Counted from the first letter of the stretch, positions 15,880 to 24,718 are shown. The stretch is 31,753 nucleotides of DNA from CAYVQA01 sp045119035 (GCA_045119035.1 JBGVCU010000048.1:1-31753); one strand, 5' to 3'. Notes: generated by a model from the sequence alone, not told the origin. A program made the numbers and translations.

Positions 15880-17158
15880 ACTCATCACCCATAGAACCAA
15901 TAACGATATAATCCATTTTTTTAATATAACCTTTTGAATATTCCATTATATCATTCAAAGTAACATTATTTATTTTATTAATTTCTTCTTCAATAGAAAA
16001 CTGTTTATTAGTAAGAATTGATTCAATAATAAAAATATAATAACCGCTTATTTTATCTAATTGCTTATTAAAATCATTAATATATTCTATTTTAACAGCC
16101 TCTAAATTTTCTTCATGAAGTTTAGTAAATTTACCATCTTGATAATCAGACATTATATTATCAATAATATCAATTGTAGGATCAATATTTTCTTTTGAAA
16201 CTCCAGAATAAATTATAAATGTGCGATTTGATTTTAAATTTACACTATTAATAAAATAACAATAATTATATTTTTCTCTTACTTCTTGGAATAAATCTGA
16301 TGAACTTCTTCCGCCAATTAATTTATTAAACAAGTTACCAACAATTTTATTATTAAAGAAATTATCATCTTCTTTTATATAAGCGTTAAAAATTAATGAT
16401 TGTCTATTATCTTTAACAACTTCTTTTTTAATATAATTGACTTCGTTACTATATAATTTACTAATATAATTAACTTCATATTTATTATTACTATAGTTAG
16501 TCCAATTATCCTTTATTGTAGAAATAACTTTTTCAATATCATAGTTACCAATATAATAAAATATTTTATTGGAATTAACAATTTTATTATAACAATTTAA
16601 TAAATCTTGATTAGTGATATTATTAATTGTTTCTTTATCTCTACTATATTTTGCTTTTTCAAAAGGACATTCATAAATATCATATAGTAGATTTGATAAA
16701 GCTTGAATCATATCATCATTATCAATAAAATCATAATTATCAAGAATCAATCTTTTTTCTTTATTTATTAAACTATCATTAAATTCATTATTATTATAAA
16801 AAGTAGGTGATGTAAAAATCTCATTAAATAATTTTACGATATTTGAAAAAATATTACTATTATTATTTACATATTCATCATTGATAAAAGTTGAATAATA
16901 ATTTGAAATCATCGTATTACCAATAATATCTTGAATTCCATCAACAGATGCAGAATATAAATCTTGTAAAAAACTTGTAAACTTTTCTTCAGTTGGATAA
17001 GATTTTGAAGTTTTTGTGATTAAATTTCTCATTAACTTTTCTGTCTGATAAGTTAAAATATCTGCTTCTGTTTCAAAAATTACTCCAAAACGACTTGTTG
17101 TAAATTTATCTACATATAAATAGTATAATTTAATTCCATTAATATCAACAATTTTCAT
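15872..17158 (-). CDS. ymfF: M16 family protein, catalytically inactive partner (YmfF-like)
   Basis: 428-residue M16-fold protein with no HxxEH motif: the expected position near residues 45-75 reads LITKTSKSYPTEEKFTSFLQ. The C-terminal half keeps the R/Y-type substrate segment, with GGRSSSDLFQEVREKYNYCY (about 279-298), matching the conserved second-domain region of M16 proteins. It therefore resembles the non-catalytic subunit of a heterodimeric M16 peptidase, paired with the active subunit encoded immediately downstream with an 8-base overlap. An AAGGTGAT ribosome binding site precedes the ATG. I found no convincing promoter in the 45 bases after the deoD terminator, so expression may depend on read-through. 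Confidence 0.85.
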   Translation of the reverse strand: MKIVDINGIKLYYLYVDKFTTSRFGVIFETEADILTYQTEKLMRNLITKTSKSYPTEEKFTSFLQDLYSASVDGIQDIIGNTMISNYYSTFINDEYVNNNSNIFSNIVKLFNEIFTSPTFYNNNEFNDSLINKEKRLILDNYDFIDNDDMIQALSNLLYDIYECPFEKAKYSRDKETINNITNQDLLNCYNKIVNSNKIFYYIGNYDIEKVISTIKDNWTNYSNNKYEVNYISKLYSNEVNYIKKEVVKDNRQSLIFNAYIKEDDNFFNNKIVGNLFNKLIGGRSSSDLFQEVREKYNYCYFINSVNLKSNRTFIIYSGVSKENIDPTIDIIDNIMSDYQDGKFTKLHEENLEAVKIEYINDFNKQLDKISGYYIFIIESILTNKQFSIEEEINKINNVTLNDIMEYSKGYIKKMDYIVIGSMGDEYE

Positions 17159-17200
17159 TTTATCACCTTCTTTATTAGTGTTCCCATTAATCTTATTTTA

Positions 17201-17241
17201 ATAAAAGAAAGACTGCTTAAATATTAATTTAATCAGTCTTT
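17201..17241 (-). terminator. Terminator after deoD
   Basis: Stem AAAGACTG/CAGTCTTT (17208-17215 with 17234-17241), extended inside by TTAAAT/ATTTAA across one mismatch, followed on the minus strand by TTTCTTTTAT-like sequence. The T tract is interrupted by one C, so some read-through into the M16 operon is possible. Confidence 0.72.
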
Positions 17242-17247
17242 AATCAT

Positions 17248-17967
17248 CTATTCAGCTAGTTCTAATGCAATTAACATCATTTGATTAAATGAAGTTTGTC
17301 TTTCTTCAGATGATGTAATAGCTTCTTTACAGAATGAATCAGAAATTGTTAAAACACAAGCAGCTTTTTTCCCTAATACTTGTGCATTATTAAATAAAGC
17401 AAAACTTTCCATTTCAACAGCTGCACATCCTAATTCATTATAGAACATCATATGATCTGTACCACCTTGACGATAGAAAACATCTGATGAATGAATTCTT
17501 TCATAGTGAGTTTTGATTCCTAAATCTTTTGCAATATTTAATAATTTTTCACTTAATTCTTTTGTTCCTTCTAATACTGTTGCTTTATTTCCGCATTGAG
17601 TTAAAGCATATGAAGACTCAGAATAAGCATCTTTAACAATAATAACATCATATAAATCAAGTTCAGGAGAATATGCTCCAGCAGAACCAATTCTAACAAT
17701 TTGTTCAACACCATAATTGTTATATAATTCATATGAATAAATACCAATACTTGGCATTCCCATTCCACTTCCCATTACAGAAATTCTTCTTCCTTTATAA
17801 TATCCAGTGAAACCATACATTCCACGAACATTATTAAATTTCACAACATCTGTAAGATAAGTATTAGCAATATATTCTGCTCTTAAAGGATCACCTGGCA
17901 TTAATACAGTTTTAGCAATTTGATTAGTGTCAGTTACTTCAATATGTGGAGTTGGTTTAACGATCAT
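17248..17967 (-). CDS. deoD: Purine-nucleoside phosphorylase, DeoD type
   Basis: Phosphorolysis of purine (deoxy)nucleosides to base and (deoxy)ribose 1-phosphate; hexameric cytoplasmic enzyme. The 239-residue length fits the trimer/hexamer NP-I family. Seen are the phosphate loop GDPLRAEYIA (25-34), the signature GSGMGMPSIGIYSYEL (66-81), the ribose-binding VEMES (184-188), the catalytic aspartate D210 in TISDSF and the arginine R223 in EERQTSFNQM, matching the E. coli residues D204 and R217. Start shares one base with the deoC stop. It is the last gene of the ylmE-ileS-deo operon and is followed by a terminator. Confidence 0.97.
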   Translation of the reverse strand: MIVKPTPHIEVTDTNQIAKTVLMPGDPLRAEYIANTYLTDVVKFNNVRGMYGFTGYYKGRRISVMGSGMGMPSIGIYSYELYNNYGVEQIVRIGSAGAYSPELDLYDVIIVKDAYSESSYALTQCGNKATVLEGTKELSEKLLNIAKDLGIKTHYERIHSSDVFYRQGGTDHMMFYNELGCAAVEMESFALFNNAQVLGKKAACVLTISDSFCKEAITSSEERQTSFNQMMLIALELAE

Positions 17968-18653
17968 TAGTACATTCCTCCACTTGTTTCAGTGTTTGAA
18001 ACACCAGTTTCAATTTCTTTCATAATTTGAACACCACTACTTGCACCAATACGTGTAGCACCAGCTTCAATCATAGCCTTAGCTTCAGATAAATTACGAA
18101 CACCACCGCTAGCTTTTACACCCATTTCAGGTCCAACAGTTTCTCTCATTAATCTAATATGTTCAACAGTTGCTCCACCTGTTCCAAATCCAGTTGAAGT
18201 TTTTACAAAATTTGCTTTTGCAGCTTTTGCAGCAAGACATGATGCAGCAATTTCTTCATCAGTTAAGTAGCATGTTTCAAGAATAACTTTAACAGTTCTT
18301 CCACCTGCAGCACTTACAACTGCTTTAATTTCTCTTTCAAGATATGCATAATCATTTTCTTTTGCCTTAGCAATGTTAATTACCATATCGATTTCATCAG
18401 CACCATTTTTAACAGCATCTAATGTTTCTAACATTTTTACTTCGATAGTATTTGCACCTAATGGAAAACCAATAACTGTACAAACTAACACACCGCTACC
18501 TGCAAGTAATCTTTTAGCATAATCAACATTGGCTGGGTTTACACATACACTTTTGAATTGGTAAGTTTTTGCTTCATTACATAATTTAATAATTTCACTT
18601 TCAGTACCAAATGCTTTTAAATATGTATGATCAATATATTTATTCATATCCAT
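17967..18653 (-). CDS. deoC: Deoxyribose-phosphate aldolase
   Basis: Splits 2-deoxyribose 5-phosphate into acetaldehyde and glyceraldehyde 3-phosphate, the last step of deoxynucleoside breakdown. The 228-residue TIM barrel shows IDHTYLKA at the start, the proton-relay aspartate D89 in GADEIDMVIN, the Schiff-base lysine K151 in NFVKTSTGF, and K180 in GVKASGGVRN. It begins 2 bases after the unknown 294-residue gene and overlaps deoD by one base. The intermediate mutase deoB, needed to turn deoxyribose 1-phosphate into the 5-phosphate, is not in the window. Confidence 0.97.
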   Translation of the reverse strand: MDMNKYIDHTYLKAFGTESEIIKLCNEAKTYQFKSVCVNPANVDYAKRLLAGSGVLVCTVIGFPLGANTIEVKMLETLDAVKNGADEIDMVINIAKAKENDYAYLEREIKAVVSAAGGRTVKVILETCYLTDEEIAASCLAAKAAKANFVKTSTGFGTGGATVEHIRLMRETVGPEMGVKASGGVRNLSEAKAMIEAGATRIGASSGVQIMKEIETGVSNTETSGGMY

Positions 18654-18655
18654 AA

Positions 18656-19540
18656 TTAATCTCCATTCTTTTCTAAAATTTCTGTAATTTTAAGTTCATT
18701 AAATCTATTACGCATAACTAAATATTTTTTACGCATTTTACGAACTAATTTTTTAGCTTTAATTGCATTCTTTTCGTTTAAATAATATAAATCCATATCA
18801 AGTTGATAATCGAATTTCTTATTTTTAACAATTTCATGCATTAGTCTTCTCGTATATTTAAAGAATCCTTCAGCAGGAATAACTGACAATAAATTTCCTT
18901 CTTCTTCAATAAAAATATAGTTTAAAAGTGGAGGAAAGACAGTAGGTTGCCCAGCTTGCCAAGTCATCGCTAAAACTACTTTATCTTCTTCTTTATCATA
19001 TAAAACATCATAAGGTGAAATTACAGTATCTACAACTAAAGATTCAGCAATTTCTGGTATTACTTGTAAAAAAGTACAAGCAGTTGTTAATGTTCTTTGA
19101 TCAAGATAATGATATTTACCAGGATGATTTTCAATATACATATAAGTTTCTTTATCGATATTAGTTAATAAATCTAACATTGAAAAAGGTTGAATATCAT
19201 TAATCATATCATGATAAATAGCAAGTTCAAATTTCTTACATAAATCACCAACTATTTTTAAAATCTTTCTAACTAAAAATTTAGGTAATAATACTGGAAT
19301 ATCAACTAAAATATTAGTATTTACAAAACTTGGATTAAGTTTTATAATATTTGTAACTCTTGTACGTTTTGTAATATAGAAATGATATTTAAAATCGAAT
19401 GTTGGTTCTGTAATTGAAATATCTACTTGATCATCATCTGATGTAATTTCGCAGTTTTCAAGTTCACCAAAGAAAACATCAATAACATCTGAAAAATCAA
19501 TTCTTTCTTTAATTCTCTCTCTAAAAAAATGAATAACCAT
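18656..19540 (-). CDS. Conserved-looking protein of unknown function in the ileS-deo operon
   Basis: A 294-residue soluble protein that I do not recognise. There is no signal peptide or transmembrane segment. It opens with a basic helix (FFRERIKERIDF), then a beta-rich acidic section (about 27-75), and a mixed middle with LLPKFLVRKILKIVGDLCKKF (about 84-104, one stretch of hydrophobic/basic helix). A tryptophan-containing segment LAMTWQAGQPTVFPPLLNYI follows at about 190-209. The last 60 residues are a highly basic, probably helical tail (KAKKLVRKMRKKYLVMRNRF). The tail could bind nucleic acid, but that is a guess. It has a clear AGGAGG-type ribosome binding site, ordinary codon use, and sits 21 bases after ileS and 2 bases before deoC, so it is a real, cotranscribed gene. 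Confidence 0.85.
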   Translation of the reverse strand: MVIHFFRERIKERIDFSDVIDVFFGELENCEITSDDDQVDISITEPTFDFKYHFYITKRTRVTNIIKLNPSFVNTNILVDIPVLLPKFLVRKILKIVGDLCKKFELAIYHDMINDIQPFSMLDLLTNIDKETYMYIENHPGKYHYLDQRTLTTACTFLQVIPEIAESLVVDTVISPYDVLYDKEEDKVVLAMTWQAGQPTVFPPLLNYIFIEEEGNLLSVIPAEGFFKYTRRLMHEIVKNKKFDYQLDMDLYYLNEKNAIKAKKLVRKMRKKYLVMRNRFNELKITEILEKNGD

Positions 19541-19561
19541 TTTTTTACCTCCTAAATAGGA

Positions 19562-22300
19562 TTATTTTTTAACAATACCTGCACAACGTGGACATAATTC
19601 ATCTTCATCAATTGAATCTACAATTTGCCAACATCTACTACATGTAGAACCACTTTGTAATTCAACTAAAATTGTACCTGAATCTGTTGTTAATCCTTCA
19701 TTTAATTCATCTGTAATTACTAATTTAGCAACAATAAATACTTTTTCTAAATCAATATTTAATTTACTAATTAATTCTTTTACTTTATCAGTTGGTTTAA
19801 TAGTAACACGCGCTACCATACTCTTACCAATGATTTTTTCGTTTCTAGCAATTTCTAATGCTTTTAATACATCACTTCTTAATGTCATAAATTCATCATA
19901 TAAAACAACAACTTCTTCTTCATCATCATGTTTATTAACTTGTGGCATATCAAGTAAATATACACTGATTGGAGAATTTTCAGCTTTTGGCATATATGAA
20001 TATACTTCTTCACAAGTATGAGGAAGAATTGGGTTAAGAAGTAATACTAAGCTATTTAAACATTCATAGAATACAGTTTGAATGCTACGACGTTCTAAAT
20101 TATTGCTTTCTTCAATATATAAAATATCTTTTGTAAAGTCTAAGTAGAATGAAGAAAGTTCATTAGTCATAAATGTTAATGCACTACGATAAACTTCGTC
20201 AAATTGATAAGTGTTATATCCTTTATGACATGCTTCAATTACTTTATTTAATTTAGCTAAGATATATTTATCAGTTCCATTTAATTTTTCATAAGCAACT
20301 TTATCTGTATTTGGATTAAAGTCAAATAAGTTACCTAATAAGAAACGGAATGTATTTCTAATTTTACGATATGATTCAGAGATTTGTTTTAATAAATCTT
20401 TTGAAATTCTTACATCTGCATGGTAATCAACACTTGCAACCCAAAGTCTGAAAATGTCTGCACCTAATTCGTTACATACACTTACAGGATCAATTGTATT
20501 TCCAAGTGATTTACTCATTTTATTACCATTACCATCAAGTACCCAACCATGGCTAATTACTGTTTTATAAGGAGCTTTTCCATTAACAGCAATACCATTA
20601 ATTAAACTTGAGTTAAACCAACCACGATATTGGTCAGCACCTTCTAAATATACATCACATGGATAATGATTATGACGAGCTTTCATAACTCCTTCATGGC
20701 TTGATCCTGAATCAAACCAAACATCCATGATGTCAGTTTCTTTAGTAAATAATCCATTTGGACTACCTGGATGAGTAAATCCAACTGGTAATAAATCTTT
20801 AGCTTCTCTATCAAACCAAACATTTGTACCATGTTCAGCAACTAAATCAGCAACGTGATTAATAATTTCTTCATCTAAAATTGCGCTTCCATCTTCAGCA
20901 TAGAATACAGGAATAGGAACTCCCCATACTCTTTGACGAGAAATACACCAATCTTGACGATCTTTAATCATATTGTGCATACGAACTTCTCCCCAAGAAG
21001 GAACCCATTCGATATCTTTGATACTATCTAAAATTTCATCTTTAATAGGATCAATTGATGCAAACCATTGATCAGTAGCTCTAAAGATAATTGGTTTTAA
21101 TGTACGCCAGTCATGTGGATATGAGTGAGTAATATCAATTCTTTTTAATAAAACCCCAAGTTCAACAAGCTTAGCTAAGATTGCTTCATTTGCAACTTCA
21201 TAGAATAGACCTGCAAATTCACCAGCATCTTCAGTCATCATACCACGACTATCAACAGGACATAAAACATCAAGACCATATTTTTTACCAACAATAAAGT
21301 CTTCAGCACCATGACCAGGAGCAGTATGAACAAGTCCTGTACCAGCATCAAGTGTAACGTGATCTCCTAAAATTACTGGAGAAACTCTATCTAAGAATAC
21401 ATGGTGATACATTACACCTTCTAAATCTCTACCTTTAAATTCTTTTACAATTTCAACATCTTCCCATCCAAAGATTTTTGAAACACCTTCTAATAATTCT
21501 TTTGCAACTACATAGTATTTACCATTTACTGAAACTTTTACATAATCAAATAATTCATTTCCACAAATAGCAAGGTTAGCAGGAAGTGTCCAAGGAGTAG
21601 TTGTCCAAATTACTAAATTATCATTTTCTTCTAAAACACCTTTACCATCAACAACTGGGAAAGCGACATAAATTGATGCAGAAGTTACATCTTTATATTC
21701 AATTTCAGCCTCAGCTAAAGCAGTTTCAGATGATGGTGACCAGTAAACTGGTTTTAATCCTTTGAAGATTAATCCTTTAGAAACCATTTTTCCAAATACT
21801 CTTAATTGATTAGCTTCAAATTTAGGATCTAATGTAATATAAGGATTTTTCCAATCACAAAAAGCACCTAAACGTTTGAATCCAGCTTTTTGTTTTTCAA
21901 TTTGTTCATAAGCGTATTTTTCACATAATGTTCTAAATTCACTAATTGAAAGTTCCTTACGATTAACTTTTTTATTTTTTGTTAAAGCATTTTCAATAGG
22001 TAAACCATGTGTATCCCATCCTGGAATAATTGGAGCATAAAATCCATTCATAGTTTTATAACGAACTAAGAAATCTTTTAATACTTTATTTAAAGCATGT
22101 CCAACATGGATATTACCATTAGCATATGGAGGCCCATCATGTAAATAAAATTCTTTATTTCCTAAATTCTTTTCTAATGCTTTTTCATAAATATTATTTT
22201 CTTCCCAAAATTTATGGATATTATATTCATTAACACCTAAATTCCCACGCATTGGAAAGTCAGTTTTCATCATCAATAAGGTATCTTTATAATCTTTCAT
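19562..22300 (-). CDS. ileS: Isoleucyl-tRNA synthetase
   Basis: Class I synthetase charging tRNA-Ile with isoleucine, 912 residues, full length for the eubacterial IleS1 type. The HIGH motif is HVGH at 65-68 within PPYANGNIHVGHALNK, KMSKS is at 594-598 (GNKMSKSLGN), and a CP1 editing insertion lies between them. The C-terminal zinc ribbon has cysteines C887, C890, C903 and C906, near the extreme end. It lies 14 bases after ylmH. Many Bacillota ileS genes have a T-box leader, but there is no room for one here. It must be expressed from the upstream ylmE promoter. This zinc-ribbon type differs from the mupirocin-resistant, eukaryote-like IleS2. Confidence 0.98.
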   Translation of the reverse strand: MKDYKDTLLMMKTDFPMRGNLGVNEYNIHKFWEENNIYEKALEKNLGNKEFYLHDGPPYANGNIHVGHALNKVLKDFLVRYKTMNGFYAPIIPGWDTHGLPIENALTKNKKVNRKELSISEFRTLCEKYAYEQIEKQKAGFKRLGAFCDWKNPYITLDPKFEANQLRVFGKMVSKGLIFKGLKPVYWSPSSETALAEAEIEYKDVTSASIYVAFPVVDGKGVLEENDNLVIWTTTPWTLPANLAICGNELFDYVKVSVNGKYYVVAKELLEGVSKIFGWEDVEIVKEFKGRDLEGVMYHHVFLDRVSPVILGDHVTLDAGTGLVHTAPGHGAEDFIVGKKYGLDVLCPVDSRGMMTEDAGEFAGLFYEVANEAILAKLVELGVLLKRIDITHSYPHDWRTLKPIIFRATDQWFASIDPIKDEILDSIKDIEWVPSWGEVRMHNMIKDRQDWCISRQRVWGVPIPVFYAEDGSAILDEEIINHVADLVAEHGTNVWFDREAKDLLPVGFTHPGSPNGLFTKETDIMDVWFDSGSSHEGVMKARHNHYPCDVYLEGADQYRGWFNSSLINGIAVNGKAPYKTVISHGWVLDGNGNKMSKSLGNTIDPVSVCNELGADIFRLWVASVDYHADVRISKDLLKQISESYRKIRNTFRFLLGNLFDFNPNTDKVAYEKLNGTDKYILAKLNKVIEACHKGYNTYQFDEVYRSALTFMTNELSSFYLDFTKDILYIEESNNLERRSIQTVFYECLNSLVLLLNPILPHTCEEVYSYMPKAENSPISVYLLDMPQVNKHDDEEEVVVLYDEFMTLRSDVLKALEIARNEKIIGKSMVARVTIKPTDKVKELISKLNIDLEKVFIVAKLVITDELNEGLTTDSGTILVELQSGSTCSRCWQIVDSIDEDELCPRCAGIVKK

Positions 22301-22314
22301 ATACTCTTCTCCTC

Positions 22315-23043
22315 TTATTTATACACTTCAATACCAATAACTAGGCGATTCTTTTTAGTAACCTTACCTAGTTCAACAAGTTTTATTCTACCATGATCAC
22401 GATAACTTATAATATCATTCAGTTTAACTTCATAATCAGGTTTTGTAATTATTTTATTATTAATATAAACTTCTTTTAAATTAATTGAATCAACAACTTT
22501 AGATCTTGCTTCATTAAATCCATTAGAAACAACAACATCAAGTCTTAAACTAGGAACAATAATTGTTTCTATTTTTTTACTTTCTAATAAAATATTATCA
22601 AGTTGTTGATATGAAACTTTTTTAATTGAAATCTTTTGTCTATTTATTTCATTAAACTCAAGTTCAATAAAATCACATATTTCTTTTGCACATATAAAAT
22701 ATGCACAATCATCATTTATTATAATATCACCTATTAAGTTTCTTTTTATACCTAAACTCATAAGTGTACCTAAAATATTACGATGAGTTATTTGTAATGT
22801 TTTAGGATATTCAATTTTATAAACAACAATATTATATTCAGCAACTCTTGGATTAGAAGAATTAATAATTGCTCTTACTCTCTCAGCTCCGCTATAGCCT
22901 CCAAAATAATTAACAAGATAATCTTTTTCTAATCTTTTAGCAACTTCTTGATCATTTAAATCAAGAAACTTACTTAAAACATTTTCCCCAAGATTAGCCT
23001 TCTTTTCAATGTCACCGATAATTCTTTCAAAATCACTAAGCAT
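22315..23043 (-). CDS. ylmH: YlmH family S4-domain RNA-binding protein
   Basis: A 242-residue protein with the YlmH architecture. A mixed N-terminal domain (about 1-160) contains LVNYFGGYSGAERVRAI and the start of the family's central region. A C-terminal S4 domain (about 167-225) follows with LRLDVVVSNGFNEARSKV and INLKEVYINNKIITKPDYEV. In Bacillus, YlmH binds ribosomes and helps rescue translation; it lies in the division gene cluster but its link to division is unclear. The start shares one base with the ylmG end, and ileS follows after 14 bases. In Bacillus divIVA lies between ylmH and ileS, and here it is absent. Confidence 0.92.
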   Translation of the reverse strand: MLSDFERIIGDIEKKANLGENVLSKFLDLNDQEVAKRLEKDYLVNYFGGYSGAERVRAIINSSNPRVAEYNIVVYKIEYPKTLQITHRNILGTLMSLGIKRNLIGDIIINDDCAYFICAKEICDFIELEFNEINRQKISIKKVSYQQLDNILLESKKIETIIVPSLRLDVVVSNGFNEARSKVVDSINLKEVYINNKIITKPDYEVKLNDIISYRDHGRIKLVELGKVTKKNRLVIGIEVYK

Positions 23044-23321
23044 TATATAACCATCGGAATAATACGTGTTGCAAGTACTTCTAAGGCAAATTCATAAATC
23101 AAAAATCCAATAACTGGTGTAAAATCAAGTGGACCAATTACAATCCAACCTCTAAATCTGCCTAAATAGAAATCACTTATATTTCTTAAAACATGATACC
23201 ATCTATAAGAATATACAGCAGGTATCCAAGATAATATGCAAACTATTAACATAAATCCAAGATATATTCTTAAAATATAAAATAGAACTATTAATAAGTT
23301 TGCTAATGCTGTTAGCATCAT
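23043..23321 (-). CDS. ylmG: YlmG/YggT family membrane protein
   Basis: A 92-residue protein with two hydrophobic helices (about 5-36 and 68-90) separated by a short loop. The family motifs CILSWIPAV (28-36) and GPLDFTPVIGFLIYEF (about 63-78) are both present. YggT/YlmG proteins sit near division genes in most bacteria, and their exact role is unknown. It lies between sepF (2-base gap) and ylmH (one-base overlap). Either of two adjacent ATG codons (23321, 23318) could be used, and GGTGA is better spaced for the first. Confidence 0.92.
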   Translation of the reverse strand: MMLTALANLLIVLFYILRIYLGFMLIVCILSWIPAVYSYRWYHVLRNISDFYLGRFRGWIVIGPLDFTPVIGFLIYEFALEVLATRIIPMVI

Positions 23322-23323
23322 TT

Positions 23324-23644
23324 TTATTCACCTATTTCTTTAATATATTCATCTAAACTTCCATCTTTTAAAGCTTCTTCTGAAGCAAACAAAAATGTTT
23401 CTTTATTAATTTGATATACACTTCCATTAAGTCCATATACTACGCCTGATAAAAAAGCAAGTACATGATTTGCAACAGAAGCATCCTCAACTTCACTAAA
23501 TAAAGCTAATACACCTCTACCTTCAATAAGTAAATCAGCTAAATTAAGCATTTCTTCTAAAGGAGAAGGATCGTTTTTTAGAATTACTTGATGAAGTAAA
23601 TCAAATGAATTAACTAACTGTTTCTTTTCTTTTTTTGAAAACAT
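23324..23644 (-). CDS. sepF: Short SepF cell division protein
   Basis: SepF polymerises on the membrane, binds FtsZ and anchors the Z-ring. The conserved C-terminal domain is here: DLLIEGRGVLALFSEVED, then ANHVLAFLSGVVYGLNGSVY (about 57-76) and QINKETFLFAS, the family core. At 106 residues it is about 45 shorter than Bacillus SepF, because the flexible linker between the N-terminal membrane helix and the core is missing. Whether MFSKKEKKQLVNSFDLLHQV can still bind membrane is uncertain. It lies between the ylmE-like gene (8 bases) and ylmG (2 bases) as in Bacillus. Confidence 0.88.
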   Translation of the reverse strand: MFSKKEKKQLVNSFDLLHQVILKNDPSPLEEMLNLADLLIEGRGVLALFSEVEDASVANHVLAFLSGVVYGLNGSVYQINKETFLFASEEALKDGSLDEYIKEIGE

Positions 23645-23652
23645 AATATCTC

Positions 23653-24303
23653 CTATCCAAGTATTCTACCAAGTCTAACCATTGTAGCACCATGTTCTGC
23701 AGCAATTAAATAGTCATTACTCATTCCCATTGATAATTCTTTACAAGGTGCATAAGGTAAATTTAATTCTTGAACTTCTTTTTGTAATTCGACTAATAAG
23801 TCAAAATAACTTGCAATTAATTCTTCATCAAATGTCATTTTACCAACAGTCATCAAACCGACAACTTCAATTTTTTCATATTTTGCTAAACTCTTAATAA
23901 AAGGAATAACCTTTGTTTCACTAAGACCAGATTTACCACCAGTAACATCAACTTTAACAAAACATTTTAGTGGTTCTTTCTTTTTTCTTGATTTATTAAT
24001 AGCATTAGCTAAATCTATTGAATCAAGTGAATGTAAATAATCAATTGAATCAATAAAATTAGAGTTAATTCGTGGAGGTATTTTTATAGTGCCAAAATAA
24101 TGCCAAATAATATCATAGTCTTTTAATGAATTATATTTTTCTAAAAAAGATTCTTTTCTGTTTTCACCAATGTGATTAATACCTGCTTCAACAATTTCTT
24201 TTGTTTTATCAACATCAAAATACTTAACAGCAGCAATAATCTTAACATCAGGACGATTCTGCAGTGTAGATTTAACTTTATTTACTTGTAATTCAGCACT
24301 CAT
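23653..24303 (-). CDS. ylmE: YggS/YlmE family PLP-binding protein (PLP homeostasis)
   Basis: Cytoplasmic single-domain PLP protein of the alanine-racemase fold type, which buffers pyridoxal phosphate rather than acting as a known enzyme. The PLP lysine K27 is in IIAAVKYFD. HIGENRKES (about 40-48), IWHYFGTIK, the conserved VKVDVTGGKSG (about 117-127) and the C-terminal SMGMSNDYLIAAEHGATMVRLG are also present. The 216-residue length is normal. It is the first gene of the operon, and its promoter (24337-24365) is clear. In Bacillus the gene occupies the same place before sepF. The usual neighbour ylmD and the upstream ftsA-ftsZ genes are absent. Confidence 0.94.
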   Translation of the reverse strand: MSAELQVNKVKSTLQNRPDVKIIAAVKYFDVDKTKEIVEAGINHIGENRKESFLEKYNSLKDYDIIWHYFGTIKIPPRINSNFIDSIDYLHSLDSIDLANAINKSRKKKEPLKCFVKVDVTGGKSGLSETKVIPFIKSLAKYEKIEVVGLMTVGKMTFDEELIASYFDLLVELQKEVQELNLPYAPCKELSMGMSNDYLIAAEHGATMVRLGRILG

Positions 24304-24336
24304 ATGATTACCTCATTTTCTATAATTTATTAATTT

Positions 24337-24365
24337 ATTATACCATAATTCTTATTATTTTACAA
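24337..24365 (-). promoter_or_regulatory. Sigma-A promoter of ylmE-sepF-ylmG-ylmH-ileS-unknown-deoC-deoD
   Basis: On the complement, TTGTAA (24360-24365), 17 bases, TATAAT (24337-24342) with an extended TATGG before it. It is the only strong promoter seen for the next 7 kb of tightly packed genes. Confidence 0.75.
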
Positions 24366-24410
24366 GTTTATTACAATATACAAAATAAAATAAGAAAAAT
24401 GAAGTTAATT

Positions 24411-24436
24411 AAAAAAGTGGTCTTAAAAAGACCACT
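24411..24436 (-). terminator. Orphan rho-independent terminator
   Basis: A 9-bp stem (24416-24424 with 24428-24436, AGTGGTCTT and its complement), 3-base loop, followed on the minus strand by six T. No convincing gene lies just upstream on that strand, so it may end a small RNA or a lost gene, or block transcription entering the ylmE promoter region. Confidence 0.78.
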
Positions 24437-24718
24437 ATATAAAATTTATATAATAAAAGAAATATTATATAGAAAAAATTATTATAATAATATATAAAAT
24501 AATGAAAATTTTTATTTTTTAAATATACTTTATTTTGAATTAACATGTTTAAATAGTACATTACAAATAAATATAAAGTCAAATAGCAAACTATAAACAA
24601 TAGTTGTTGATTAAATTATTTAAAATTTAACTTAATATATGACCTTCTTTATAATAATCATCATCTTTTAAAATATTACTTGTTTATTTAAATTTAATCA
24701 TAAATTTTACTTTTTTAT

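Noticed and set aside
22301..22330. T-box leader for ileS
   Set aside because: Only 14 bases separate ylmH and ileS, and no T-box or specifier region fits in or near them.
24409..24600. 63-codon minus-strand frame rich in F, Y, L
   Set aside because: It starts at TTG without a ribosome binding site, has AT-driven composition, and its end runs through a terminator hairpin. I treat it as chance.
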